Shown here piece after piece: positions 19,724 to 28,359 of a DNA stretch of 49,743 nucleotides. Where the stretch lies: positions 1 to 49,743 of the IMG/VR virus record IMGVR_UViG_3300030430_000175; one strand, 5' to 3'. A model generated the notes under the pieces. The model was not told the DNA's origin. It saw only the letters and a program-made list of their open reading frames with translations, and searched no databases. Each line of letters begins with the position of its first letter. The first letter of the stretch is position 1. A program made the translations under genes and the position numbers. The stretch is from a virus.

Positions 19724-21389
19724 TCCAGATGACTATTTAAAAGATGAAGAAGGTAACTTTATCTTAAAAGTAGATGGGACTCCAAGAAAACGAGGGGGCC
19801 GAAAAAAAGGTAGTAAGTCTAGAGGTTATAATTATAGCCGAGCCACTCAAGCTAGAATGAAAGCAAATAGAGCGGTTAAAGAAAAAGAAAAACTTATTGC
19901 TAGGGCTGAAGCTAAACTTAAAAATCAAAAAAACTCATTAAAAACTTCAAAGTCTACTTTAGCAAAATTAGATAATAAAGAAATATCTAAAGAAGGTAAA
20001 GTTATTACAGAAGATAATATTGTAAAGCTTCCTAAAAAATTAAAAGAGGAAACTTTAGAGAATGTTATCTTTAGACCAAATGAGGGGCCGCAGACAGACT
20101 TCTTAGCAGCCCCAGAAACAGATGTGTTGTATGGTGGCGCAGCAGGGGGTGGTAAATCCTATGCTATGCTCGTAGATCCCCTGAGATTCGCTCATAGGGC
20201 TGCTCACAGGGCGTTAGTATTAAGACGCTCAATGCCTGAACTCAGGGAACTTATAGATAAGTCTAGGGAACTATATCCAAAGGCTTTTCCAGGGTGCAAG
20301 TTCAGAGAAGTAGAAAAAATATGGACATTCCCCTCTGGAGCTAAACTAGAGTTTGGATTCTTAGAAAGAGATGCAGATGTTTACCGCTATCAAGGGCAAG
20401 CATACTCATGGATAGGGTTTGATGAGATTACTCATTTATCAACAGAGTTTTCTTGGAATTATCTTTCATCTCGACTTCGTACTACAGACTCTGAGATTAC
20501 ACCTTACATGCGTTGCACAGCTAACCCTGGTGGTGCTGGTGCGACATGGGTAAAGAAGCGTTATGTGAACCCATCTGCGCCTAATGAAAGCTTTACAGGC
20601 GATGATGGCTTGACAAGACGTTTTATACCAGCCAGACTAGAGGATAACCCGTATCTTGCTAAAGATGGCAGATACGAGCAAATGCTAAAAGCTTTACCAG
20701 ATGTACAGCGTAAGCAGCTTCTAGAGGGTAATTGGGATATTACAGAGGGCGCAGCCTTTACAGAGTTTGATGTAATGGAGCATGTTATTGCACCTTTTGA
20801 GATACCTATCTCTTGGGAAAGAATAAAAGGCATTGACTATGGATATGCTTCTGAAAGTGCTTGTGTTTGGGGTGCTGTTGATCCCACTGATGGCACACTA
20901 ATAATATATAGAGAGTTATATAGAAAAGGATTAACGGGTGTTGATTTAGCTCAAATGATAACTAACATGGAGCTACAAGATCCTTTCTCAGTTGCTGGAG
21001 TGCTTGATACAGCAGCTTGGAATAGAACAGGCACCACAGGGCCTACAGTTGGAGAAACCCTTCAACGAGGAGGGCATAAACTGCGTAGAGCAGACAAAAA
21101 CAGAATACAGGGTAAAATTCAAATACATGAATACTTGAGAGTGCAGCCTAGTGGCAGACCAAAAATACAGATATTTAATAGCTGTCCCAACTTAATACGC
21201 GAACTTCAAAGTATTCCTTTAGACAAATCAAATCCTGAAGATGTTGATACACATGCGCCTGACCATGCTTATGATGCACTAAGATACTTAATAATGTCAA
21301 GACCTAAAGTAAATGATATATTTAGTCAATTTAGAAACATGAGAATGGAACAAGCTTACACACCCGTTGATGCGGAGTTTGGATATTAA
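19704..21389 (+). CDS. terL: Terminase large subunit
   Basis: Packaging motor. ATPase: Walker A at 144-152 (GGAAGGGKS), Walker B with Asp240-Glu241 (WIGFDE), coupling region with TANPGG. RNase H-like nuclease: Asp378 (GIDYGY), Asp435 (VLDTAAW) and Asp520/Asp524 (PDHAYDALRY). The first 120 residues are an unusual extension: acidic start, then a basic AT-hook-like patch (KRGGRKKGSKSRG, 29-41) and a lysine-rich coiled segment. This might add DNA contact or bind the small subunits. The ATG overlaps the preceding gene by 20 nt. Confidence 0.96.
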   Translation: MKDWEVNPDDYLKDEEGNFILKVDGTPRKRGGRKKGSKSRGYNYSRATQARMKANRAVKEKEKLIARAEAKLKNQKNSLKTSKSTLAKLDNKEISKEGKVITEDNIVKLPKKLKEETLENVIFRPNEGPQTDFLAAPETDVLYGGAAGGGKSYAMLVDPLRFAHRAAHRALVLRRSMPELRELIDKSRELYPKAFPGCKFREVEKIWTFPSGAKLEFGFLERDADVYRYQGQAYSWIGFDEITHLSTEFSWNYLSSRLRTTDSEITPYMRCTANPGGAGATWVKKRYVNPSAPNESFTGDDGLTRRFIPARLEDNPYLAKDGRYEQMLKALPDVQRKQLLEGNWDITEGAAFTEFDVMEHVIAPFEIPISWERIKGIDYGYASESACVWGAVDPTDGTLIIYRELYRKGLTGVDLAQMITNMELQDPFSVAGVLDTAAWNRTGTTGPTVGETLQRGGHKLRRADKNRIQGKIQIHEYLRVQPSGRPKIQIFNSCPNLIRELQSIPLDKSNPEDVDTHAPDHAYDALRYLIMSRPKVNDIFSQFRNMRMEQAYTPVDAEFGY

Positions 21390-23539
21390 TGGCAGAAACT
21401 AATCTAACAGCTAACGACATCTATTTTGCAGATGTTGAAAATGAAGATGGCATGAAACTTACGCTAGAAGAAAACTTGCGTAATAATCTTGTCGGCTTGA
21501 TTAATGACCGTTATACCTCCGCAAAATCATCTCGTGACTTAGATGAACAGCGATGGCTTACAGCCTATCATAATTATCGTGGATTGTACGGAAAAAATAT
21601 AAGATTCCGTGAATCTGAAAAGTCTAGAGTATTTGTAAAAGTAACTAAGACCAAAGTTCTTGCAGCGTTTGGTCAACTCGTAGATGTAGTTTTTGGAGCT
21701 AATAAGTTTCCTATTGGTATTAGTGAAACTAAAATACCAGAAGGTGTACCTAAATATGCACATATTACTCCGGGTGTCGAGACTTCGCAACCTGAAGTTC
21801 AAGAAGAAGTAGAAAGTCCTTTTGATGTAGGATATGAAGGCGATGGGCGTGTATTAAAACCTGGCGCTACCTATGGAAAAGGAAAGTTTGAAGATATAAA
21901 ATTAGATAAGCAAGCTGAAGAAAAAGACATGCTTACTGAAGGTCTATCTCCAGATCCTCAAGCTCTTGAATTAAGTCCAGCGCAAGAAGCCGCAAGAAGG
22001 ATGGAAAAAATAATTCATGATCAGATAGAGGAGTCAAACGGCGCAAGTGAAATTAGAAACGCATTATTTGAATCAGCTTTATTCGGCACAGGAATCGTCA
22101 AAGGGCCATTCAACTTCAACAAAACATTACATAGGTGGACAGAAGGAGAGGACGGTAATAGAACTTACTCTCCTGTCGATGTGCGGGTTCCTCGTTTGGA
22201 GTTTGTTAGCATCTGGGATTTCTTTCCAGACCCCAACGCAACAAATGTTAATGAATCCGAATATGTATTCCATAGACATCGAATGAATCGAACACAGCTT
22301 CGTAGTCTAGGTAAGATGCCTTACTTTGACAAAGAAGCTATACGTACTTGCCTTCAAATGGGGCCAAACTACGTAGAGGAAGATTACGAACAAGAACTAA
22401 AAGATGATAGCCGTAATGATGAATATGGCTCATCACAGTTTGAAGTTTTAGAGTATTGGGGCGTGATGGATGCGGAATACTGTCGCCAAGTAGGTATGGA
22501 AATACCCGAAGATGTAGACGACCTAGATGAAGTCCAAATAAATGCTTGGATTTGTAACGGTCAAATGCTTCGCAGTGTTGTAAATCCATTCACCCCCTTC
22601 CGTATACCTTATCATGCTTTTAGCTATGAAAAGAATCCCTATAGCTTTTTTGGTATAGGCGTAGCAGAAAACATGGATGACTCGCAAAAGATTATGAATG
22701 GTCATGCGCGTATGGCTATTGATAATCTGGCGCTATCAGGATCAGTTATATTTGATGTAGATGAAACTGCCTTAGTAGGCGGCCAAAGTATGGAAATATA
22801 CCCTGGTAAAGTATTTAGAAGACAAGCAGGTGTACCAGGAACAGCTATAAATGGTTTGAAGTTTCCTAATACTACAAATGAAAACATGCAAATGTTTGAC
22901 AAGTTCCGACAACTTGCAGATGAACAAACAGGTATTCCTAGCTATAGTCATGGACAAACAGGTGTACAAAGCATGACACGCACTGCATCAGGCATGTCTA
23001 TGTTGCTTGGTGCAGCGTCTTTAAATATTAAGACTGTTATTAAAAACTTAGATGACTTTTTATTAAAGCCTTTAGGTGAAGCATATTTTCAATGGAACAT
23101 GCAATTTTTAGAATCTAAGCTAGGGGTAGACGGTGATTTAGAAGTAAAAGCTACGGGCACAAATAGTTTAATGCAAAAAGAAGTACGTAGTCAACGACTG
23201 ACGATGTTCTTACAGACCGCAGCTAATCCTGCTGTTGCTCCGTTTATAAAGATGAATAAGCTTATTAGTGAACTGGCATACAGTCTTGACTTAGATCCAG
23301 ATGAACTGATGAACGATCCTGAAGAAGCTGCTATTATGGCACAGATTATAGGAATGCAGAATAATGTTGGACAAACAACTGGCGCGGAAGCTGGCCCCGG
23401 TGATCAAGAACAAGGAGTCATGGGAGCCGATCAAGGAGTACCTGGACAGCCTCAAGACCTTGGAGCTACAGGTACTGGTGGGGGCAACATCGGAACAGGA
23501 AATGTTCCGCAGCCAAGGGAAGATGAATTTTCTGGCTAG
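21389..23539 (+). CDS. Portal protein
   Basis: 716 residues, directly after the large terminase with a one-base overlap, the normal place of the portal (head-tail connector ring through which DNA enters and leaves). The N-terminal third includes LDEQRWLTAYHNYRGLYGKN. The centre has an ESALFGTGIVKGPFNFNK block and the conserved-looking NPYSFFGIGVAENMDDSQKI and SYSHGQTGVQSMTRTASGMS segments typical of podovirus portals. The C-terminal 60 residues are Gly/Gln/Pro-rich and probably flexible inside the capsid. A small frame overlaps its last 17 bases. Confidence 0.92.
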   Translation: MAETNLTANDIYFADVENEDGMKLTLEENLRNNLVGLINDRYTSAKSSRDLDEQRWLTAYHNYRGLYGKNIRFRESEKSRVFVKVTKTKVLAAFGQLVDVVFGANKFPIGISETKIPEGVPKYAHITPGVETSQPEVQEEVESPFDVGYEGDGRVLKPGATYGKGKFEDIKLDKQAEEKDMLTEGLSPDPQALELSPAQEAARRMEKIIHDQIEESNGASEIRNALFESALFGTGIVKGPFNFNKTLHRWTEGEDGNRTYSPVDVRVPRLEFVSIWDFFPDPNATNVNESEYVFHRHRMNRTQLRSLGKMPYFDKEAIRTCLQMGPNYVEEDYEQELKDDSRNDEYGSSQFEVLEYWGVMDAEYCRQVGMEIPEDVDDLDEVQINAWICNGQMLRSVVNPFTPFRIPYHAFSYEKNPYSFFGIGVAENMDDSQKIMNGHARMAIDNLALSGSVIFDVDETALVGGQSMEIYPGKVFRRQAGVPGTAINGLKFPNTTNENMQMFDKFRQLADEQTGIPSYSHGQTGVQSMTRTASGMSMLLGAASLNIKTVIKNLDDFLLKPLGEAYFQWNMQFLESKLGVDGDLEVKATGTNSLMQKEVRSQRLTMFLQTAANPAVAPFIKMNKLISELAYSLDLDPDELMNDPEEAAIMAQIIGMQNNVGQTTGAEAGPGDQEQGVMGADQGVPGQPQDLGATGTGGGNIGTGNVPQPREDEFSG

Positions 23540-23597
23540 GCTAGAATCTTTGCCTGAATTAATAGACGAAGCTTTAAATAGGATAGAATATGACTAG
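23523..23597 (+). CDS. 24-residue peptide bridging portal and next gene
   Basis: ATG 23523 with AAGG just upstream starts a frame that leaves the portal gene in the +1 frame (MNFLARLESLPELIDEALNR, then IEYD) and ends 8 nt inside the next gene. It looks like a short amphipathic helix. The frame is open upstream to 23364 as well. The tight junctions suggest translation coupling, but the peptide may have no function of its own. Confidence 0.4.
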   Translation: MNFLARLESLPELIDEALNRIEYD

Positions 23598-24501
23598 AAG
23601 TATGATGAATCCTCCAGAGCGTGTTTTTGATATAGAGGAAAGTGAAGCAGCTTTAAAAGCTAAAAGAGCATCGGCAGATAACAACGAGCGCCAAAGACTT
23701 ATACAGCTAGAAAGAAACGCTATGGCTCGTTTAAAAGCTAGTAACATGACTCCTACACCCGATAAAGTAGAAGCTATGATGCGACAAATGGAACAAGAAG
23801 AAATGCAAAGAAAAATGGAAGAGGCTGCTAAAAGACAAGCAAGACAACCTCTGTCAGAAGGATCGACAGCAGAAGATAAGTTTCCAGATCTAACAGGCGA
23901 TGGAAAGGTTACTCAGGCAGATATTCTAAAAGGCCGTGGAGTTTTTCAAGAGGGTGGCTCTATGATGATGCCTCCTGAAGGTGTACCAGTAGATACCTAC
24001 CCAAATATACCTGCTGATGAAATGGAAGAAGCAAAGGCTTCACAACTTCCAGATGAAGAGATGGAAGACAACTATATAGAATTTATTATGAATGAATCCT
24101 TATCAGGATCAGATCAAGATTATTTAGTAGAAGCGTTACAGCAAGATGAGCGTTTAGCAGACATCTTAGATCAAGTAATTCTTACTGCTTCAGAATTTTC
24201 GGGTGCTGGCGAAGTAGACGGCCCCGGAACTGGTGTATCAGACTCAATACCTGCACGTTTAAGTGACGGTGAGTTTGTATTTACCAAAAAGGCGACCGAC
24301 CAGATAGGTGCGGAAAATCTCCAGCGAATGATGGATGATGCTGAACGTGCTTATGATGGCGGTTTAACAGCGATGGCTAATGGTGGAATGATGGGACAAG
24401 ATGAAGAAGAATTGGAAAGACAAGGTTCTTCATATAATAAAACAGATGAGGAAATTAAAAAGCTCATGATGGGTTCCAACAGAATGCCTAGCCTTCGTTA
24501 A
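23590..24501 (+). CDS. Virion or assembly protein with dockerin-like calcium loop (303 aa)
   Basis: Residues 1-90 are charged and helical (QRLIQLERNAMARLKASNMT; MMRQMEQEEMQRKMEEAAKR). Residues about 99-115 read DLTGDGKVTQADILKGRGV, a half-dockerin or EF-hand-type calcium loop. A later segment (GTGVSDSIPARLSDGEFVFT, then KKA) is shared by many phage structural proteins. Short motifs FQEGGSMM and MANGGMMG occur. It lies between portal and scaffold, so it is probably a minor head or portal-associated protein. Function unknown. Confidence 0.8.
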   Translation: MTRSMMNPPERVFDIEESEAALKAKRASADNNERQRLIQLERNAMARLKASNMTPTPDKVEAMMRQMEQEEMQRKMEEAAKRQARQPLSEGSTAEDKFPDLTGDGKVTQADILKGRGVFQEGGSMMMPPEGVPVDTYPNIPADEMEEAKASQLPDEEMEDNYIEFIMNESLSGSDQDYLVEALQQDERLADILDQVILTASEFSGAGEVDGPGTGVSDSIPARLSDGEFVFTKKATDQIGAENLQRMMDDAERAYDGGLTAMANGGMMGQDEEELERQGSSYNKTDEEIKKLMMGSNRMPSLR

Positions 24502-24593
24502 TTTACGGCTACCTTGGTAAGACAAGCCCCATAGACTCGACGGAGTTGATATGGCTACCTTGCAAGACACAAGCCCCGTGAAGGAGAATGAGA
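24502..24593 (+). repeat. Duplicated leader sequence before the scaffold gene
   Basis: GGCTACCTTGGTAAGACA-AGCCCC (from 24507) recurs as GGCTACCTTGCAAGACACAAGCCCC (from 24553), 46 bp apart. The second copy is the start of a small frame with ATG and ribosome site. The first has ACG in place of ATG and ends at TAG after nine codons, so it looks like a decayed tandem copy. Confidence 0.6.
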
Positions 24594-24631
24594 ATGTCAG
24601 AAGTAGAACTACAGGAGGACACACCACCTAA
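24551..24631 (+). CDS. 26-residue leader peptide before scaffold
   Basis: ATG 24551 has GGAG 5 nt upstream. The peptide begins MATLQDTSPVKENENVRSRT and ends in GGHTT, overlapping the scaffold start in another frame. The good ribosome site and the overlap suggest that it sets scaffold translation. I recall similar short frames at this place in related phages but cannot confirm it. Confidence 0.5.
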   Translation: MATLQDTSPVKENENVRSRTTGGHTT

Positions 24632-25433
24632 CCCATATAATGCTAGGAAGTCTTGGCATGAGCCAGATGGGCCTGCAATGGGAAGTGCAGACGGACTATT
24701 TTATGAACCACAGGCTACCCCCGACGAAGAGGCCCCTGTAGGTGAAGAAGAAGTTCAGCCTCGTAAAAGAACTAATTATAAAAAGAGATATGATGATTTA
24801 AAAAGACATTATGATCAGAAGTTGTCTGAGTTTAAGCAGAGAGAGCAAGAACTTACTGCTATGGCTCAAGCAGCCCAGCCTAGCTATAAACCTCCTAAAT
24901 CTGAAGAAGAGCTAGAGAGTTTTAAGCAGGAGTACCCTGATCTTTATAATACTGTTGAGTCTGTAGCACATATGCAGAGTCAACGGCAGGTTGCAGATCT
25001 TGAAGCGCAACTACAGGCTATGCGTCAGCGTGAGTCTGAAATATTGCGTCGAGAGGCTGAAGCTACCTTGCATCAAAAACATCCTGACTTTGAAGACATC
25101 AGAGGGGATGAAGAGTTTCATGCATGGGCTAAGACGCAGCCTGAACAGATTCAGGAGTGGGTGTATAACAATCCTGATAATGTTGCTTTAGCATCAAAAG
25201 CTATTGATCTTTATAAATTAGAAACTGGCAAGTCTCAGACAAAACAACAGTCCAAACCAAAACCTCAAGGTTCGGCAGCAGATATGGTATCAACTAAAAC
25301 AACTAACATAGATGCTAATAACCAACCTAAGATATGGACTGAACGGGAAATCGCTGCTATGTCCCTAGATCAGTTTGATAGATTTGAAGATGAAATTAAA
25401 CAAGCAATGATTGAAGGGCGTGTAGTAGCATAA
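24594..25433 (+). CDS. Scaffolding protein
   Basis: Start ATG 24594 (GGAG 7 nt upstream) is better spaced than ATG 24588. The 279 residues are hydrophilic with an acidic N terminus and long coiled-coil helices (YKKRYDDLKRHYDQKLSEFK; ADLEAQLQAMRQRESEILRR), then a helical C-terminal part. The lack of hydrophobic core and the place directly before the major capsid gene are typical of scaffolds that guide procapsid assembly and then leave. The family was not matched by motif, so the call rests on composition and context. Confidence 0.85.
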   Translation: MSEVELQEDTPPNPYNARKSWHEPDGPAMGSADGLFYEPQATPDEEAPVGEEEVQPRKRTNYKKRYDDLKRHYDQKLSEFKQREQELTAMAQAAQPSYKPPKSEEELESFKQEYPDLYNTVESVAHMQSQRQVADLEAQLQAMRQRESEILRREAEATLHQKHPDFEDIRGDEEFHAWAKTQPEQIQEWVYNNPDNVALASKAIDLYKLETGKSQTKQQSKPKPQGSAADMVSTKTTNIDANNQPKIWTEREIAAMSLDQFDRFEDEIKQAMIEGRVVA

Positions 25434-25463
25434 TTAAATTTGTGTTATTAGGAGAATATTAAC

Positions 25464-26453
25464 ATGGCTTCAAATACATCCGATCAATTTTTTGAACCGT
25501 CCACAGACACTAATGCAAACTTTGCAAACTCTGTCTCAGGACAAACTAACTCGTTTTTCCTGCCTAAAGTTTACTCTAAGCAGGTACTTAACTTCTTCCG
25601 TAAGGCTTCTGTAGTTGAAGCAATTACTAACACGGATTATGCTGGTGAGATTGCAGCGTTTGGTGATACAGTACGAATCATCAAAGAGCCTGTAATCACG
25701 GTAGATCAGTATGAGCGTGGACAGGATATTACAACTACAAAGCTAACTGACCAGGAAGTTACTTTGATTGTAGATATTGCTAATGCATTTAAGTTTATCG
25801 TAGATGACATTGAAACTAATATGTCACACGTTAACTTCCGTGAAGTAGCAACGTCTTCAGCAGCTTATTCACTGCGAGATGCCTTTGACCAAGGCGTACT
25901 TGCTACGATGTTTGCAGGAGTGTCTAGCTCTAGCCCTGATCACGTTCTGGGTACGGACAACGCTACTGACCTTGCTGCTGGTACTTTTGATGGTACTGGT
26001 AACCTGGACATCGGTTTTGCTTCAGGTGAGCATGATCCTATTGATGTGATGGCTCGTATGGCTCGTTTGCTAGATGAGCAAAACATTCCTGAAGAAGGAC
26101 GATGGTTCGTAGCTAATCCTGAGTTCTATGAGCAGCTTGCACAAAGCTCCTCTAAGCTCCTGTCAGTAGACTTCAACGCAGGCCAAGGCTCAATCCGTAA
26201 TGGTTTGGTAAGCTCTGGTAAGCTGCGTGGATTTGATATGTACAAGTCAAACAACATTGCTGCAACGTCTAACGCTGCTGGTAAGTGCTTGGCTGGTCAC
26301 ATGTCTTCTACGGCTACTGCTCAAACAATCACCAGCACTGAGGTTCTACGTGATCCTTCAAGCTTTGGTGACATTGTACGTGGTCTTCATGTTTATGGCG
26401 CGAAGGTACTGCGACCAGAAGCTCTGGTTTCAGCTTTCTACGGCATCGACTAA
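25464..26453 (+). CDS. Major capsid protein
   Basis: 329 residues following the scaffold gene, with AGGAG before the ATG and codon choice suggesting strong expression. Features typical of the HK97-fold capsid family in podoviruses: N-terminal NSFFLPKVYSKQVLNFFRKA, a spine-helix region (VATSSAAYSLRDAFDQGVLA), RWFVANPEFYEQLAQSSSKL in the A-domain, and the C-terminal end LHVYGAKVLRPEALVSAFYG. It is followed by a strong terminator that would limit readthrough. The most abundant virion protein. Confidence 0.92.
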   Translation: MASNTSDQFFEPSTDTNANFANSVSGQTNSFFLPKVYSKQVLNFFRKASVVEAITNTDYAGEIAAFGDTVRIIKEPVITVDQYERGQDITTTKLTDQEVTLIVDIANAFKFIVDDIETNMSHVNFREVATSSAAYSLRDAFDQGVLATMFAGVSSSSPDHVLGTDNATDLAAGTFDGTGNLDIGFASGEHDPIDVMARMARLLDEQNIPEEGRWFVANPEFYEQLAQSSSKLLSVDFNAGQGSIRNGLVSSGKLRGFDMYKSNNIAATSNAAGKCLAGHMSSTATAQTITSTEVLRDPSSFGDIVRGLHVYGAKVLRPEALVSAFYGID

Positions 26454-26462
26454 GACCGTAAC

Positions 26463-26492
26463 AGGGGGCTGCTTCGGTGGCCCTCTTTTTTT
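26463..26492 (+). terminator. Strong UUCG terminator after the capsid gene
   Basis: RNA AGGGGGCUGC-UUCG-GUGGCCCUCU forms a 10-bp stem with a UUCG tetraloop, then a run of seven U (26486-26492). Three pairs are G-U or U-G on this strand and would be mismatches on the other. It lies 10 nt after the capsid stop and should give more capsid mRNA than downstream mRNA. Confidence 0.92.
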
Positions 26493-26507
26493 ACTTGGAG
26501 ATTTTAA

Positions 26508-26717
26508 ATGCCTCAAATAGGTTCTGATGCGAATCCCATGATGTTTCGCAAAACATTTGTTAGTAAAGAAAGCCGTTTCCGCAAAGGAATGAATCTTTCT
26601 CAGTACAAAGATAACTACGAGCGTATCTTTAGAAAAAACCCTGACAGTTCAGAGTATGACTCAGAGTTTGAGGCAGCTAGAAACAAAAGTAAAACATTTT
26701 CAATGGAACAAGATTAG
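26508..26717 (+). CDS. Small basic protein after the capsid gene (69 aa)
   Basis: ATG 26508 has GGAG upstream, just beyond the terminator. The product is charged and polar (FRKTFVSKESRFRKGMNLSQ; SEYDSEFEAARNKSK), without membrane segments. No family recognised. The place suggests a minor head or head-completion protein, an inference from order only. Confidence 0.7.
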   Translation: MPQIGSDANPMMFRKTFVSKESRFRKGMNLSQYKDNYERIFRKNPDSSEYDSEFEAARNKSKTFSMEQD

Positions 26718-27406
26718 TGGCGTATTTACAAAGTAATATCCCACATTTTAAATGTTGGGTCAGAAAAGAATATACGCACAATCACACAGCTTATCATGGA
26801 GAATATATACACGCACTAGCTATTGCTGTTACGTGTATTCCTGATAGGTCATTAAGTTTTCAGGTAGTTTTTACTGGCGCTGAAACTTATGATAACGATG
26901 ATCCAAATGTACATGGAGGAGCTATGTGGGCTAGAATGCCTATAACGGCTCTTGTCGGTGATACTATCTTAGACAAATGGCCTGATGCAATGCCTCCACA
27001 TTTAGCACAGCCCTGGGATTGTAGTTCTAGAAATCATGCAGTTTATGTAATGGATAGAACAAGTTCAAGCCCTTGGATTTGTAAAATTAATGGAGAGTTT
27101 TATACAGGTAAATATATGTTTACGGTGGACTACACTGATAGTGCAATATCTGATGATCCTGCACAACATAAACAAAATCATGTAATAGAACTTATAGATG
27201 CAGGAGATTGGACAGGAAACATTATTGCATTACCTAATAATAGAGTAAGGGTAACTAATCCAGCCTTGTGGGCCTATGGTGAGGGTGCCCCTGATTTCCG
27301 TCCTAGTCAGTGGATTCATAGTGCAGAGTGTGATGTAAGTTATATGAACCCTAATATTACTTTTAATAATTTGTATATGGAGACAGAAAATGACAAAGAT
27401 GAGTAG
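26717..27406 (+). CDS. Conserved structural-region protein (229 aa)
   Basis: Starts with GTG 26717 overlapping the previous stop (TAGTG). The product is beta-rich with conserved-looking aromatic blocks: YLQSNIPHFKCWVRKEYTHN, YIHALAIAVTCIPDRSLSFQ, MWARMPI, and KYMFTVDYTD. The C terminus is acidic. I recall this family from marine podovirus and cyanophage structural regions, always next to capsid or adaptor genes and without an assigned role. Confidence 0.8.
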   Translation: MAYLQSNIPHFKCWVRKEYTHNHTAYHGEYIHALAIAVTCIPDRSLSFQVVFTGAETYDNDDPNVHGGAMWARMPITALVGDTILDKWPDAMPPHLAQPWDCSSRNHAVYVMDRTSSSPWICKINGEFYTGKYMFTVDYTDSAISDDPAQHKQNHVIELIDAGDWTGNIIALPNNRVRVTNPALWAYGEGAPDFRPSQWIHSAECDVSYMNPNITFNNLYMETENDKDE

Positions 27407-27578
27407 CAAGAAAAATGGTAATGCTTCAGCACGTAGAGAAAAAAAGATGGGGGGCGGTAACGCAAAGATGATGAGAAAGCCTATGCCTCACGGTGGTAAG
27501 CACACTAAAGGTTATGCTCGTGGTGGCGTAGTAAATCCTTCTTATTCAGGTGATATGCCTCAAGCAACGCCTAACTAA
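27390..27578 (+). CDS. Small basic protein with GGVV motif (62 aa)
   Basis: ATG 27390 (GGAG 7 nt upstream) lies inside the end of the previous gene. The first 50 residues are strongly basic and Gly/Met-rich (ASARREKKMGGGNAKMMRKP). The segment YARGGVVNPSYSG carries the short motif seen also in the 1,540-residue virion protein. No fold is evident; probably disordered and nucleic-acid- or protein-binding. Confidence 0.7.
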   Translation: MTKMSSKKNGNASARREKKMGGGNAKMMRKPMPHGGKHTKGYARGGVVNPSYSGDMPQATPN

Positions 27579-27588
27579 GGATTAGATT

Positions 27589-28359
27589 ATGGCTACTACT
27601 TTCTTACAGTTGTCTAATGAAATACTACGTGAGATGAATGAAGTAGAGCTTACGGCTGCAAACTTTTTAACATCTGTAGGGATACAGAGTCATGTCAAAG
27701 ATGCAATTAATCGTGCTTACTTTGATATTGTAAATGAAGAACCTCAGTGGCCTTTTCTTAGCGCAGGAGAAAGTGGTAACCCTGATCCTAATTACGGTAA
27801 TGTCTATGTGGAAACGGTTGCTGGAACTAGATGGTACGAACTAAAGCCTGCTAGTTCTAGCATAACCACAGACTATGGTTATGTAGACTGGGATAACTTC
27901 TTAGCTACTACAGTGGGTGTAACGGGTGAGGTAGCTCCTTTTACTATACGTAATTTACGTTTTACAACTATAGAAGAGTGGAAAGACTATCTTAGGCTTT
28001 CACAAAATCAAGATGCTGCTGATACTCAAAACTACGGTGTACCTGACAGAGTAATTAGAAGTCCTGATAGTCGCAACTTTGGTTTAAGTCCAATACCCGA
28101 CAAAGTATACAGGATATTTTTCTACGCTTACAATCAGCCTACTGAGTTACAGGAACATGGAGATACTATAGTATTCCCCGATACCTACAGGTCTGTGTTG
28201 ATTGCTAGAGCTAGATATTACGTCTATCAGTTTAAAGAGAATCCACAGATGTCTGCTTTCTCGTTAGAAGATTACAAACGTGGATTAAAACTAATGCGAC
28301 TACATCTTATGGAGCCTACTCCAGGTTACTTTAAAGATGATCGCATGAGGTTTGTCTAA
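27589..28359 (+). CDS. Head-tail adaptor / tail tubular protein A-like
   Basis: 256 residues. N-terminal helices (LQLSNEILREMNEVELTAAN; HVKDAINRAYFDIVNEEPQW), an aromatic beta middle, and a C-terminal helical part (LIARARYYVYQFKENPQMSA). This arrangement and the position before the large beta protein fit the ring that joins portal to tail (T7 gp11-like). The family is recognised by pattern rather than by an invariant motif. Confidence 0.75.
   Translation: MATTFLQLSNEILREMNEVELTAANFLTSVGIQSHVKDAINRAYFDIVNEEPQWPFLSAGESGNPDPNYGNVYVETVAGTRWYELKPASSSITTDYGYVDWDNFLATTVGVTGEVAPFTIRNLRFTTIEEWKDYLRLSQNQDAADTQNYGVPDRVIRSPDSRNFGLSPIPDKVYRIFFYAYNQPTELQEHGDTIVFPDTYRSVLIARARYYVYQFKENPQMSAFSLEDYKRGLKLMRLHLMEPTPGYFKDDRMRFV

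Noticed and set aside
23364-23597. A 77-codon frame overlapping 176 bp of the portal gene
   Set aside because: The portal frame is needed for the normal Gly/Gln-rich portal tail. Only the last 24 codons from ATG 23523 have a reasonable start, and they are listed instead.
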